Of a DNA stretch of 64,000 nt, positions 28,836 to 36,912 are shown one piece after another. A model generated the notes under the pieces. That model worked only from the letters and a program-made list of their open reading frames with translations. It was not told the origin of the DNA and did not search any database. A program made the position numbers and the translations under genes. This stretch comes from Mycolicibacterium madagascariense. GTDB lineage: Bacteria; Actinomycetota; Actinomycetes; Mycobacteriales; Mycobacteriaceae. Within the stretch, counting starts at the first letter, position 1. Each line of letters opens with the position of its first letter. The stretch lies in the NCBI RefSeq assembly GCF_010729665.1, contig NZ_AP022611.1, positions 62,001 to 126,000 of the forward strand. The letters run 5' to 3'.

Positions 28836-29194
28836 AGCGCCGCGCCGAATCCGTCGCCGTCCTCGCGGTTGCCGCGATCTTCGCAACGCTCGGTCAACAA
28901 TCCGTCGCTCGCGCCGCCCCCGCGCCCGAAGTCGAGTACACCTACGACGTCGTCGTGCGTCGTCACTACGACTTCCCCAACAACGACGCCATCGGCTACG
29001 GGTTCGGAATTTGCGGCAAGGTACGCGGCGGCGAGAGCTACCCCCAAATCATGGGCGAGGTCAAGACCGATGTGACGCCGAACGACGAGTTCGCCGCCAA
29101 CTACCTCGTCTCCTACGCGGTGGGCATTCTATGCCCCGCACAAATTTGGCAATTACGCCACTCCGCCGCAGGGTACGTCCCCCCATCGGGCTGA
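28832..29194 (+). CDS. DUF732-like secreted protein
   Basis: 120-aa secreted protein: signal peptide of about 28 residues (LAVAAIFATLGQQSVARAA), then a small domain with two Cys in the DUF732 pattern (GYGFGICGKV near residue 55 and VGILCPAQIW near residue 100). DUF732 proteins are common in mycobacteria and their function is unknown. ATG 28832 overlaps the stop before it. It is the last gene of the mce operon. Confidence 0.75.
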   Translation: MKRRAESVAVLAVAAIFATLGQQSVARAAPAPEVEYTYDVVVRRHYDFPNNDAIGYGFGICGKVRGGESYPQIMGEVKTDVTPNDEFAANYLVSYAVGILCPAQIWQLRHSAAGYVPPSG

Positions 29195-29645
29195 CGCAAC
29201 GTTGAGCGCGCCAGTCCGTGTATTGCGGCAGTCCGACGAACTCCTGCCGCACCATTCTTTACGGTTCTGCCCTGCTCTCCGCCACTGGGGACACGTCGCT
29301 GCCGGTTCATAACCGTCAATTCTTTCAGCGACGGCCGCCAGAAGCGTTCCGGACGGAGCCACCAGCGGTTTGGACCCCGTCGGCTCCGGGGGCGAAACTC
29401 TGACTCAGTTCCGGTGGCACCAGTCGCACCGCCCGATGGACGGACCTTCGAGGCGTGCCGGGGATTGGCCGCTCTCGTGTCAGCTCGGCTGGGGTCAGCA
29501 GCAGCGCGGCTGGAGCTTGAAGTGACCATCCAGCGGCCGAGGTATCAACGAACGTGTTTGAACGAACTGGGCTCCGCACCACCATCTTTCAATACCGTGA
29601 CGATAATGAAGACGGTTACGTGTCAACTTCACGTTTCCCGCAGGC

Positions 29646-29672
29646 TTCATGGATAATAAAATTATCCTTGAA
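29646..29672. repeat. Inverted repeat TTCATGGATAAT-AAA-ATTATCCTTGAA
   Basis: Twelve-base arms with one mismatch and a 3-nt centre. The core ATGGATAAT...ATTATCC recurs at 58790-58811. Geometry (GATAAT-short spacer-ATTATC) is like that of Xer/tyrosine-recombinase core sites, but a regulator site is equally possible. Confidence 0.55.
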
Positions 29673-29894
29673 TGCATCAAACGCGATGCTGGTTGCGGGG
29701 GAGGGCTTTTGGCCGCCGTCCGGGTGTGCAGGGCATTGTTGACGTAGGTGAGCAGGTGGATTGTTCGTCTGGTGTATTGCAGGCGGGCATTGGGCGATGC
29801 GCACGCCGTCGACCGGTCTCGGCGCTCGGTCGCCAGCGTCGAGACCGAGGGTGTCGCAATCTGCACGTCGCTCGACGGCTGACGTCGTCATCGA

Positions 29895-29911
29895 TACGTC
29901 ACCGTGACGAA
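29895..29911. repeat. Palindrome TACGTCACCGTGACGAA
   Basis: Perfect CGTCAC-C-GTGACG palindrome with flanks TA and AA. The same palindrome with a different centre base occurs at 58988-59000 (flanks TA/AA again) and at 59952-59964. Confidence 0.5.
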
Positions 29912-30005
29912 AACAGTCGCGGACCGCGGATCCGGTTACAAGCACACCGGTTTGACAGCCCCGTTGGGGCTGATTGTCGAAGCGTCGGCGCCGCCCGTCG
30001 GCTGA

Positions 30006-30860
30006 CGACTTTGTGCTTGCGGAACCCCTGCCCGTGCGCGTCACTACTTTTGGACTCTGGCAGGGGCGCGCTACCAGGTGCCCACCCGCAGCGGATTCGA
30101 TGCCTACGACCAGTACCGCCTGGCCAACGGCACGCCGCGGTATCCGCAACGGCCCGTCCTGGCCGGTGCCGCCATCTCGCAGGCGGTCAGTGGCGGCGGC
30201 ACTCACTCCGGAGCGATCACCGGCAAGGTGATCGCGGTCAGCAGCCTGCTGGACGCCGACGCGTTCCCGTGGCACGCCGACTGGTACGGCAGGCAGGTGC
30301 GTTCCGCACTCGGCGCCGGGTTCGAGGACACCTTCCGGTTGTGGTTCACCGACCACGCCGATCACATCGCACCCGGTCGTACCCCGCGCTTGATCGACTA
30401 CACGGGCATTGTCGAACAGGCGCTCCGCGACGTCGCGGCTTGGGCGGAGCATGGTCGAGCGCCTGCACCGTCCACGCGCTACACCGTGGCTGGCGGCCAA
30501 GTCGAGGTCGCCGCAGCAGCTGCACAGCGCCGCGGTCTGCAGCCCAAGGACGACGTCACGGTGGATGACCGCCAAAGCTTCACCACCACCGTCGGCCAAC
30601 CGCTTCGCCTCGATGCGGAGATCGCCGTGCCCCCAGGCGCGGGGTCGGTCGTAGACATTGCCTGGAACGCAACCGGGCTGGGACCGTTCGAGCCGGTTCA
30701 GTTCACCGACTCTTCGCGCGTGTCGCACACCGTCACCTACTCGGCGCCGGGCACCTACTATCCGGCCGTCCGGGTCAGTGTGCAGCGTGAAGCAGACCGT
30801 CGGACACCATTCGCCCGTATCGAGACGCTGGGCCGGATGCGCATCGTGGTCCACCCCTGA
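30006..30860 (+). pseudogene. 5'-truncated secreted-type protein with C-terminal Ig/PKD-like domain
   Basis: The frame from just after a TGA at 30003-30005 to the stop at 30860 reads like the C-terminal half of a larger protein. The coding character (ARHYFWTLAGARYQVPTRS onward) continues upstream of the first usable start, GTG 30078, with no signal peptide and no start region. The middle includes AGAAISQAVSGGGTHSG and DADAFPWHADWYGRQV, and the end (about the last 90 residues) is a beta-rich PKD/Ig-like unit with TYSAPGTYYPAVRVSV. I regard it as a remnant left beside the left bracket element; if it is expressed, it would start at 30078 (260 aa). Confidence 0.5.
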
Positions 30861-30879
30861 CCTGCGGGAGCACTCAGCG

Positions 30880-31692
30880 CTACCCGAACTGTGTGATGCC
30901 GCCGTCGACGACCAGCGACTGCGCGGTGATGTACGCGGATTCGGCGCTGAGCATGAACACGGTTGCGTAGGCGACGTCCCACGCGCTGGCCTGGCGGCCC
31001 AGCGGCCAGCGGATCTTCGTACGGCCCGTGACGGTCGCGTCGCCGACGCGGCCCAGCGGCGTGTCGACGGGGCCAGGAATGACGTAGTTGGCCCGGATAC
31101 GTCTCGTCGCACCTTCGAGCGCGACATGCCGGGTGAGTCCGAACAACGCGGCCTTCGAGGAGTCGTAGGCGGGGAAGCGGGTGCCGGCCTTCAGTCCGGC
31201 TGCCGACCCGATGAACACGAACGCGCCGTCCTCGTCGAGCAGGGGCATTGCGGCTCGCGCGACGAGGAAGTGCGACCGCACGTTGACCGCGAAGATGTCG
31301 TCCCACAACTCGGGTGTCGTGCCTTCGAGACCTCTGCCTTCCCCGTAGCCCACGTTGGCCACGACGCCATCGACACCGCGAAGATCTTCGTGAGCCTGCT
31401 CGACGAGTCGTACGCACGCCGCGTCGTCGCGCACGTCGGCGACAATGGCGACCGCGGCGTTGCCTTCCTGGGTGCAGAGGTCGGCGGTGAATCTGGCGGC
31501 CACTTCGTTGACGTCGACGCACGCCACCCTGGCTCCCTCGCGCGCACACAGCACGGCGATCGCGCGGCCGTTGCCGAGGGTGACCTCTGGATCTGGTGAG
31601 GGGCGTGAACCGGCACCGACGACGATGATCCTGCGGCCGGTCAGCCGACCTCGACCAGCGGCGGTGCCAGCCGACTCGGGGGCGAGAGTCAT
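30880..31692 (-). CDS. SDR-family oxidoreductase with extended Gly-rich loop
   Basis: Short-chain dehydrogenase/reductase, 270 aa. The cofactor motif is stretched: GAGSRPSPDPEVTLGNGRA instead of GxxxGxG, an insertion of about nine residues. Active site: Ser in IGSAAGLKAG, Tyr-x3-Lys in AYDSSKAAL; terminus AYITAQSLVVDGG. It is divergent from the gene at 31737. The start at 31692 has no ribosome-binding site; TACGTT (31699-31704) ends six bases before the ATG, which fits a leaderless promoter, with the 16-bp operator at 31714-31729 just behind it. Confidence 0.87.
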   Translation of the reverse strand: MTLAPESAGTAAGRGRLTGRRIIVVGAGSRPSPDPEVTLGNGRAIAVLCAREGARVACVDVNEVAARFTADLCTQEGNAAVAIVADVRDDAACVRLVEQAHEDLRGVDGVVANVGYGEGRGLEGTTPELWDDIFAVNVRSHFLVARAAMPLLDEDGAFVFIGSAAGLKAGTRFPAYDSSKAALFGLTRHVALEGATRRIRANYVIPGPVDTPLGRVGDATVTGRTKIRWPLGRQASAWDVAYATVFMLSAESAYITAQSLVVDGGITQFG

Positions 31693-31713
31693 CGCCCGAA
31701 CGTAACACCCACG

Positions 31714-31729
31714 CTGTACGGATGTACAG
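31714..31729. promoter_or_regulatory. Operator copy 1, CTGTACGGATGTACAG
   Basis: Lies in the 44-bp gap between two divergent genes. The right arm contains TACAGT (31725-31730), placed as a -10 for a leaderless transcript from ATG 31737. One of eleven copies of consensus CTGTACG-NN-CGTACAG. Confidence 0.75.
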
Positions 31730-31736
31730 TCCAGTC

Positions 31737-32366
31737 ATGACCGAAGAGAAGGAGCAGCGAACTTCGCCGCGGTTGGCGCCGATTCCCGCGGATCAGTGGG
31801 ATGACGTCGCCATTGCGGCGATCCGTGAAGCCTTCCCCGCGAGCGCAGTTGAGGCTTTTCGATCGAAGGGGCGCGCACCGAACGTGCTGGCCACGATGCT
31901 TCATCATCCGGCGCTGGCCGCATCGTTCAACCGATTCGGCAACGTGCTGCTGGCCGAGCCGGCGATCGGTCATCGCGAACGAGAATTGATGCTGCTGCGC
32001 GTGGCCTGGCGCACCCGAGCGCGTTACGAATGGGTGCACCACGTCCGGCTGGCGAGGACTTACGGAGTCGACGCCCTTGACGTCGCGGCGATAGCGAAGG
32101 GCGACTCAGGATCGTGGTCACCGCTGGAACGCGACCTCGTCGCGGCAACGGATCAACTGCTCGACGACTACCGCATCGACGACGACACCTGGGGTCGGCT
32201 GCGCGGCCAGCTCAGCGACGAGCAGCTCGTCGAGCTGCCCTTCATCGTCGGGGCCTATACGTGCCTGGCGATGGCGTTCAACAGCTGGGAGCTTCAAGTC
32301 GAGGTCGGGGTTAACACGAGTGGCGTTCCGCCGCTTCCGGATCGGCCCGCCCCGGCAAGCGAGTGA
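31737..32366 (+). CDS. Carboxymuconolactone decarboxylase/AhpD-like protein
   Basis: All-helical AhpD-like protein, 209 aa. The core APNVLATMLHHPALAASFNRFGNVLL and the pattern RERELMLLRVAWRTRARYEWVHH fit the carboxymuconolactone decarboxylase family as common in actinobacterial degradation clusters. The CxxC of true AhpD is missing (YEWVHH at that place), so peroxidase activity is unlikely. ATG 31737 is preferred over the ATG at 31722, which lies inside the operator. TACAGT ends six bases before 31737, so a leaderless mRNA is likely. Confidence 0.82.
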   Translation: MTEEKEQRTSPRLAPIPADQWDDVAIAAIREAFPASAVEAFRSKGRAPNVLATMLHHPALAASFNRFGNVLLAEPAIGHRERELMLLRVAWRTRARYEWVHHVRLARTYGVDALDVAAIAKGDSGSWSPLERDLVAATDQLLDDYRIDDDTWGRLRGQLSDEQLVELPFIVGAYTCLAMAFNSWELQVEVGVNTSGVPPLPDRPAPASE

Positions 32367-32379
32367 CGTCCGTCCAGTA

Positions 32380-32395
32380 CCATACGACCGTACAG
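32380..32395. promoter_or_regulatory. Operator copy 2, CCATACGACCGTACAG
   Basis: Located 38 bp before the GMC oxidoreductase start at 32434. Two mismatches in the left arm, perfect right arm. Confidence 0.7.
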
Positions 32396-32433
32396 CGCAC
32401 GTCGTCGCGCTGAACTTGGACGAAGGGCCACCG

Positions 32434-34035
32434 ATGAGCAGCTATGACTACGTGATCGCCGGTGCAGGTTCAGCCGGATGCGTCCTGGCCAACCGCCTGT
32501 CCGAGGATCCGACCATCACCGTTCTCCTGGTGGAAGCCGGTGGGCCCGACCGCAGCCCGCTGTTCCGCGTCCCCAAGGGATCAGGCAAGTTGTTCGACAG
32601 CGACAAGTACATGTGGCATTACGCCACCACACCGTTCGGCCCAAACCCGCACTCCGAGCAGTGGATGCGGGGGAAGGTGCTCGGTGGTTCCAGTTCCATC
32701 AACGGGATGATCTACAACCGCGGTCACCGCGCCGATTGGGACGGGCTGGAACGGCTCGGCAACAAGGGGTGGGGCTGGAACGACATGCTGCCCATCTTCA
32801 CCGGCTTCGAAGATCACGTCCTGGGCGCATCCGCCACCCGCGGCGTCGGCGGTCCGGTTCGCGTCTCCGTCCCGCGAGACCCGGACCCGCTGTGCGAGGA
32901 GATGATTTCTGCTGGTGCAGCATTCGGCATGCAGCGTGTCGAGGACATCAACGAGGCCGACGAAGCCCGCATCGGATACGCGACCTCCACCATTCGTGAC
33001 GGAATTAGGGTCAGCGCGTCCTCGGCGTTCCTCAAGCCCGTGCTGAACCGCCCCAACCTGACAGTGCGCACTGGCACACACGTCGAGCACATCGTCTTCC
33101 GCAGCGGCAGAGCCGTCGGGCTGCGGATCGCCGCGAAGGGCGGATCGACGACTGTTCACGCGGCACGCGACGTCATCCTAAGCCTGGGGAGCCTCAACAC
33201 CCCGAAGGTGTTGCATTTGTCGGGGATCGGACCTCGAGGCGTCTTGGAGGCTGCGGGCGTCGCCGTCCGCCTCGACCGCGACAACGTGGGACGTGGGCTA
33301 CACGAACACCGCTGCGCCACCTTGCGCCTGCAATTGAACGAAGACCTGGGGTACAACCGGCAGTTGTCGAGCAGCGTGGCGCAGGCCTTGACGGCCGCGC
33401 GCTACCTGGCGACACGCAAGGGGCCCTTGGCCGCGCCGTCCTTCGACGTCGTCGGATTCGTCAAGTCCCAACCCGACGTCGCGCGTCCCGATGGCCAGAT
33501 CATGCTGGGTCCATGGACGATTCCGCCCTACAACCTCGGCGAACCCGTGGCCATCGAGCGCCAGGCCGGTGTCTCCTGCCTGGGGATGGTGCTGCGTCCC
33601 ACCTCGGAGGGCACGATAGAGATCACGTCCGCGGACCCGTCGGCGCCGCTGCGCATCGACCCGAACTACCTTCACACCGACTACGACCGCACGACGAGCG
33701 CGAACTTGCTGCGCACGATGCGCGGCATCTTCGAGCAGTCACCGATTGCCGAGCGCATCAGCCACGAGACCTATCCCGGCCCGGGCGTTCTCTCCGACGG
33801 TGACTTGGTCGACACGGTGCTCGATGGGGGCTACTGCGGGTATCACGCGGCGGGGACGTGCGCGATGGGCCCCAGTGACGACGACGTCGTCGACGATCAG
33901 CTCCGGGTTCGCGGTGTCGACGGTCTGCGCGTCGTGGACTGTTCGGTGCTGCCCACCATGGTGGCCGGCAACCTGAACGGCCCGATTATGGCGATGGCTT
34001 GGCGCGCAGCCGATTTGATCCTCGACGGTCGGTGA
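32434..34035 (+). CDS. GMC-family FAD oxidoreductase (choline dehydrogenase-like)
   Basis: 533-aa GMC oxidoreductase. FAD motif VIAGAGSAGCVLANRL, LVEAGG Glu, signature around GKVLGGSSSINGMIYNRG, and the catalytic His in GYHAAGTCAMG near residue 475; the end AGNLNGPIMAMAW is typical. Start ATG 32434 has GAAGGG upstream. It is close in length and layout to the GMC protein at 9765 and is probably a paralogue with a different substrate. Its operator is at 32380. It is convergent with the mycofactocin-type SDR; a GTGACCG/CGGTCAC inverted repeat at 34032-34061 between them could serve as a terminator. Confidence 0.92.
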   Translation: MSSYDYVIAGAGSAGCVLANRLSEDPTITVLLVEAGGPDRSPLFRVPKGSGKLFDSDKYMWHYATTPFGPNPHSEQWMRGKVLGGSSSINGMIYNRGHRADWDGLERLGNKGWGWNDMLPIFTGFEDHVLGASATRGVGGPVRVSVPRDPDPLCEEMISAGAAFGMQRVEDINEADEARIGYATSTIRDGIRVSASSAFLKPVLNRPNLTVRTGTHVEHIVFRSGRAVGLRIAAKGGSTTVHAARDVILSLGSLNTPKVLHLSGIGPRGVLEAAGVAVRLDRDNVGRGLHEHRCATLRLQLNEDLGYNRQLSSSVAQALTAARYLATRKGPLAAPSFDVVGFVKSQPDVARPDGQIMLGPWTIPPYNLGEPVAIERQAGVSCLGMVLRPTSEGTIEITSADPSAPLRIDPNYLHTDYDRTTSANLLRTMRGIFEQSPIAERISHETYPGPGVLSDGDLVDTVLDGGYCGYHAAGTCAMGPSDDDVVDDQLRVRGVDGLRVVDCSVLPTMVAGNLNGPIMAMAWRAADLILDGR

Positions 34036-34057
34036 CCGTGACTCGACCACGTGGCGG

Positions 34058-34879
34058 TCACATCGTGGCGAAGCCAGCGTCAACGGGCAGCGCCGTGCCG
34101 GTGAGGTAACGCGCGGAGTCGTTGACGAGGAACAGCACCGCGTTCGTGACGTCGACCGGTTCGATGAACGGAACGGGCAACAGGTTGCCCGACATGGCGC
34201 TGGCGTCCGGATTGGCCGCGAACAGATTGGCCATGTGCTCGTTGAAGATCATCGGCGTGCCCACGCCGGTCGGGTGCACCGAGTTGACACGAATACCGTA
34301 CTGCGCGTACGCATAGGCCGCGGAGCGCATCAGACCGACGACGCCGTGCTTGGAGGCGGCGTAGGCGAAGGTGGCCGCGCTTCCGTCGCCGCCGCGACCG
34401 ACCAGGCCCTGCATCGAACTGATCAACACCATCGAACCCCCCGTGCCCCGGCGGATCATCAAGGGGGCGGTGGCGGCGATCGTGTTCCAGACTCCGCGCA
34501 GATTGGTGTCGACGATGTCGTCGAACACCCCTTCGTCGAGCGGGTCGGTCAGCCCCATGCCGACGACGCCGGCGTTGGCGATCACGACGTCGACGTCGCC
34601 GAACTCCGCGACGCCGGAGTCGACGGCAGCTCTCAGCTCGCCGAGGTCGCGAACGTCGGCCACCGCGGTGCGAATGCGCCCACCGGCGTCGCGCACCAGG
34701 TCGGCGGTCTCGGCGAGATCGGCCTCGGTGGCCAACGGATACGGAATCGATGCGATGTCGGCACACCGGTCGATGGCGATGACGTCGATGCCCTGGTGTG
34801 CCAGGGCCACCGCGTGGCTCCGTCCTTGCCCCCGCGCGGCGCCGGTGATGACGGCGACGCGGTTCGGCGAAGCGTCCAT
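34058..34879 (-). CDS. Mycofactocin-coupled SDR-family oxidoreductase
   Basis: 273-aa SDR whose N-terminus reads VAVITGAARGQGRSHAVALA and then DVIAIDRCADIASIPYPLAT; this QGRSHA signature and the following insertion mark the mycofactocin-dependent SDR subfamily, in which NAD is held tightly and electrons go to the peptide-derived cofactor mycofactocin. Active site YAASK in TFAYAASKHGV. No mycofactocin biosynthesis genes are in the window. Its ATG (34879) starts one base after the P450 stop, so it is cotranscribed and might oxidise the alcohol formed by that P450. Confidence 0.88.
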   Translation of the reverse strand: MDASPNRVAVITGAARGQGRSHAVALAHQGIDVIAIDRCADIASIPYPLATEADLAETADLVRDAGGRIRTAVADVRDLGELRAAVDSGVAEFGDVDVVIANAGVVGMGLTDPLDEGVFDDIVDTNLRGVWNTIAATAPLMIRRGTGGSMVLISSMQGLVGRGGDGSAATFAYAASKHGVVGLMRSAAYAYAQYGIRVNSVHPTGVGTPMIFNEHMANLFAANPDASAMSGNLLPVPFIEPVDVTNAVLFLVNDSARYLTGTALPVDAGFATM

Positions 34880-34880
34880 C

Positions 34881-36068
34881 CTAGGAAAGGTTGGCGGGCA
34901 TGGTGTCCCAGCCGCGCACCGTCGAGGTGCGCGACCGCGTCGCACCCGCCATGTCGATGTCCCACTCCGGCCACCGCTTGAGCACCTCCTCCAGAGCCAC
35001 TCGGCCCTCCAGGCGTGCCAGCGGGGAACCGACGCAGAAGTGTGCTCCACGGCCGAAGGTCAGGTGTCCGCCGGGCTTGCGGTGGATGTCGAACCTGTCC
35101 GGATCCTCGAAGTGCCGTTCGTCGCGGTTGGCCGAGGCCAGCATCATCAGCAGGGCACTGCCCGCTGGCACGACCTGCTCTTGGAAGGTCACGTCGTCGG
35201 TGGCGACGTAGCGCGCAACGTGGGGTCCCGGTGGCTCGAATCGCAGTAGCTCCTCGATCGCCATCGGGATCATCGTATGGTCCTGCGCCAATTCCTTGCG
35301 CTGGTCGGGGTGCTCGGCCAGCACCTTGCCCATCCAGCCGAAGAGGCGTCCCGTCGTCTCGACACCCGCGCCCGCGACAACGGCCAGGAACACCACGAGT
35401 TCCTGCTTGGTCAACTTCCGCGTGGTGCCGGTCTCGTCTTCGAACTCCACGTCGAGCAATTCGGTGATGAGGTCGTCGGAGGGGTTCTTCTCGCGCCAGT
35501 CGACGTACTCGCCGAACATGTCGCCGCGAAAGTACTGATCCTTCTTGATCTTCATGGGCTTGCCCGCCTCATTGCGCAGCACCTCGTTCGCGTGCTCCCG
35601 CACGGCCGGTTGTTCGGCATCGGGGATTCCGGCGAGCATGCCGATGGTGCGCATGGGAAGTTCGGCGCCCAGGTCCACGACGAAGTCGAAACGGTCTCCA
35701 CCGACGAGTGGATCGAGGCACGCGACGCAGAACGCGCGGATCTTGTCCTCGATGGCCCTCATCTTCTTGGGCGTGAACGCTCGCGAGACGATCGCCCGGT
35801 GGATCGTGTGCAACGGAGGATCCTCGTTGATGAAGATCCCCGGCGGCATCACCGGATCGGCCATGACGACTTCGAGGATGTCGCCCTTGGCGGAACTGAG
35901 TCGTGTCGTGTCCTTCAGCGCTGCATCGACATCGGCGTATCGGCTCACGCCCCAGAAGTCGTGGCGTTCGTTGTAGTAGACCGGGCGCTCGTCGCGTAGA
36001 CGTCGGTACGTGGGATAGGGATCGAGGTCGATGTCGAAGTCCCATGGGTCGTAATACAGATCGCTCAA
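34881..36068 (-). CDS. Cytochrome P450
   Basis: Class I P450, 395 aa with the start chosen. Heme motif FGRGAHFCVGSPLARLE, ExxR in EELLRFEPPG, I-helix AGAGVETTGRL. I favour TTG at 36068 (GAGGAG at 36075-36080, six bases upstream), which yields the family-typical opening SDLYYDPWDFDIDLDPYP. An in-frame ATG at 36104 would add 12 residues without a ribosome-binding site. No ferredoxin gene is adjacent; the ferredoxin at 39353 may serve both P450s of the block. Operator at 36118-36133. Confidence 0.92.
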   Translation of the reverse strand: MSDLYYDPWDFDIDLDPYPTYRRLRDERPVYYNERHDFWGVSRYADVDAALKDTTRLSSAKGDILEVVMADPVMPPGIFINEDPPLHTIHRAIVSRAFTPKKMRAIEDKIRAFCVACLDPLVGGDRFDFVVDLGAELPMRTIGMLAGIPDAEQPAVREHANEVLRNEAGKPMKIKKDQYFRGDMFGEYVDWREKNPSDDLITELLDVEFEDETGTTRKLTKQELVVFLAVVAGAGVETTGRLFGWMGKVLAEHPDQRKELAQDHTMIPMAIEELLRFEPPGPHVARYVATDDVTFQEQVVPAGSALLMMLASANRDERHFEDPDRFDIHRKPGGHLTFGRGAHFCVGSPLARLEGRVALEEVLKRWPEWDIDMAGATRSRTSTVRGWDTMPANLS

Positions 36069-36117
36069 CGTCGGCTCCTCGGCAGCTGCACATCGCACGC
36101 GCATGACACCCGTGCCG

Positions 36118-36133
36118 CTGTACGACTGTATAG
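36118..36133. promoter_or_regulatory. Operator copy 3, CTGTACGACTGTATAG
   Basis: Just upstream of the leftward P450/mycofactocin-SDR operon. On the minus strand it reads CTATACAGTCGTACAG and includes TACAGT, a possible -10. Confidence 0.72.
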
Positions 36134-36178
36134 GAGTCTGGGACGGCGAGGCAACCGCGCATAGCCATACGCTCCGGA

Positions 36179-36817
36179 CTACCAGCCGTTCCAGTGCGTC
36201 ACGCGCTCGGGTTCGAGTCGTCGCGCCGGCTTGAAGTCCACGCCCAACGTGTAGGCGATGGGGAACATCCCGACCTGGCTGTAGTTGTCGTACGGGATGT
36301 TCAGCACGTCGGCCGCCGCGCGCTCCCCGTTTCCGAACAGGTGCAACGTGGTCCAACACGTACCCAGCCCGCGAGAGCGAAGGGCCAGACAGAAGCTCCA
36401 CACCGCAGGCATCATCGACGCCCAGAAGGTGGCGCTCATCGCCGAGGACTTGCGGTCGACCCGCCCCTCCAGGCAGGGAATCAGAAGAAATGGCGCGTCC
36501 TGCATATGCGTGACCAAATGCGCTCCGGAGGCGGCCATCCGTCCCTGCTGCGGCGTTTGGTCCGATGCTTCACCTGCAGTGTTCCGGTTGGACCCAGCGA
36601 GATTGGCCCGGTATATCTCGGCGAGCGCGCGCTTCTTCTCGGGATCGTCGACGAACACCCATCGCCAGCCCTGGGCACCCGAGGCGCTAGGTGCCTGTAA
36701 CGCCAGGGTGAGGCATTCGCTCAAGACGTCGCGCGGCACCGGTGTCTCGAAGTCGAGCCGCAGGCGCACCGATCGGGTCGTCGACAGGAGTTCGTCGGTG
36801 GTCAGATCCAAGGTCAT
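36179..36817 (-). CDS. Nitroreductase-family flavoprotein
   Basis: 212-aa FMN-dependent nitroreductase-fold protein. It has the family start RSVRLRLDFETPVPRDVLSECLTLALQAPSASGAQGWRW (residues about 15-53), with the FMN-contacting RSVR and the APSASGAQ loop, and ends GLGTCWTTLH...IPYD. Start ATG 36817 is preceded by GAAGG. It is divergent from the SDR at 36913 with an operator between. Such proteins reduce enones or quinones or act as dehydrogenases; the substrate is unknown. A distant paralogue is at 53673. Confidence 0.85.
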   Translation of the reverse strand: MTLDLTTDELLSTTRSVRLRLDFETPVPRDVLSECLTLALQAPSASGAQGWRWVFVDDPEKKRALAEIYRANLAGSNRNTAGEASDQTPQQGRMAASGAHLVTHMQDAPFLLIPCLEGRVDRKSSAMSATFWASMMPAVWSFCLALRSRGLGTCWTTLHLFGNGERAAADVLNIPYDNYSQVGMFPIAYTLGVDFKPARRLEPERVTHWNGW

Positions 36818-36848
36818 CGTGAGGCCTTCGCTCGGGCGGGGTGCTGTG

Positions 36849-36864
36849 CTATACGCTCGTACAA
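36849..36864. promoter_or_regulatory. Operator copy 4, CTATACGCTCGTACAA
   Basis: In the 95-bp gap between the divergent nitroreductase and SDR genes; likely controls both. Confidence 0.7.
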
Positions 36865-36912
36865 CATAGCGGTCCGGCGCGCGCGGCCCGCCACAAACCC
36901 GAGGAGTGCGCA

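Larger units (their letters stand above)
29195..30005. other. Non-coding strip carrying two palindromes (left bracket element)
   Basis: About 800 bp without a supportable gene; open frames here have no recognisable motifs. Two palindromes stand out: TTCATGGATAAT-AAA-ATTATCCTTGAA (29646-29672) and TACGTCACCGTGACGAA (29895-29911). Both types recur in the same order at 58789 and 58986, on the other side of the catabolic block. The strip is more AT-rich around 29560-29690 than its surroundings. Confidence 0.5.

Noticed and set aside
16109..29194. Assigning the operon to mce4 (cholesterol) or another numbered mce cluster
   Set aside because: P450/SDR neighbours suggest a sterol-like substrate, but no KstR-type site or mce4 marker gene was recognised, and Mce subunits cannot be typed reliably by eye.
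29616..31127. Long minus-strand open frame of about 500 codons
   Set aside because: It is antisense to the truncated gene and to the strip, runs across the 3' end of the SDR, has no recognisable motif and a composition of a shadow frame in GC-rich DNA.
34032..34061. GTGACCG...CGGTCAC inverted repeat between convergent genes as a terminator
   Set aside because: Only 7-bp stem with a 16-nt loop and no U-tract; mentioned with the GMC gene but not called as a feature.
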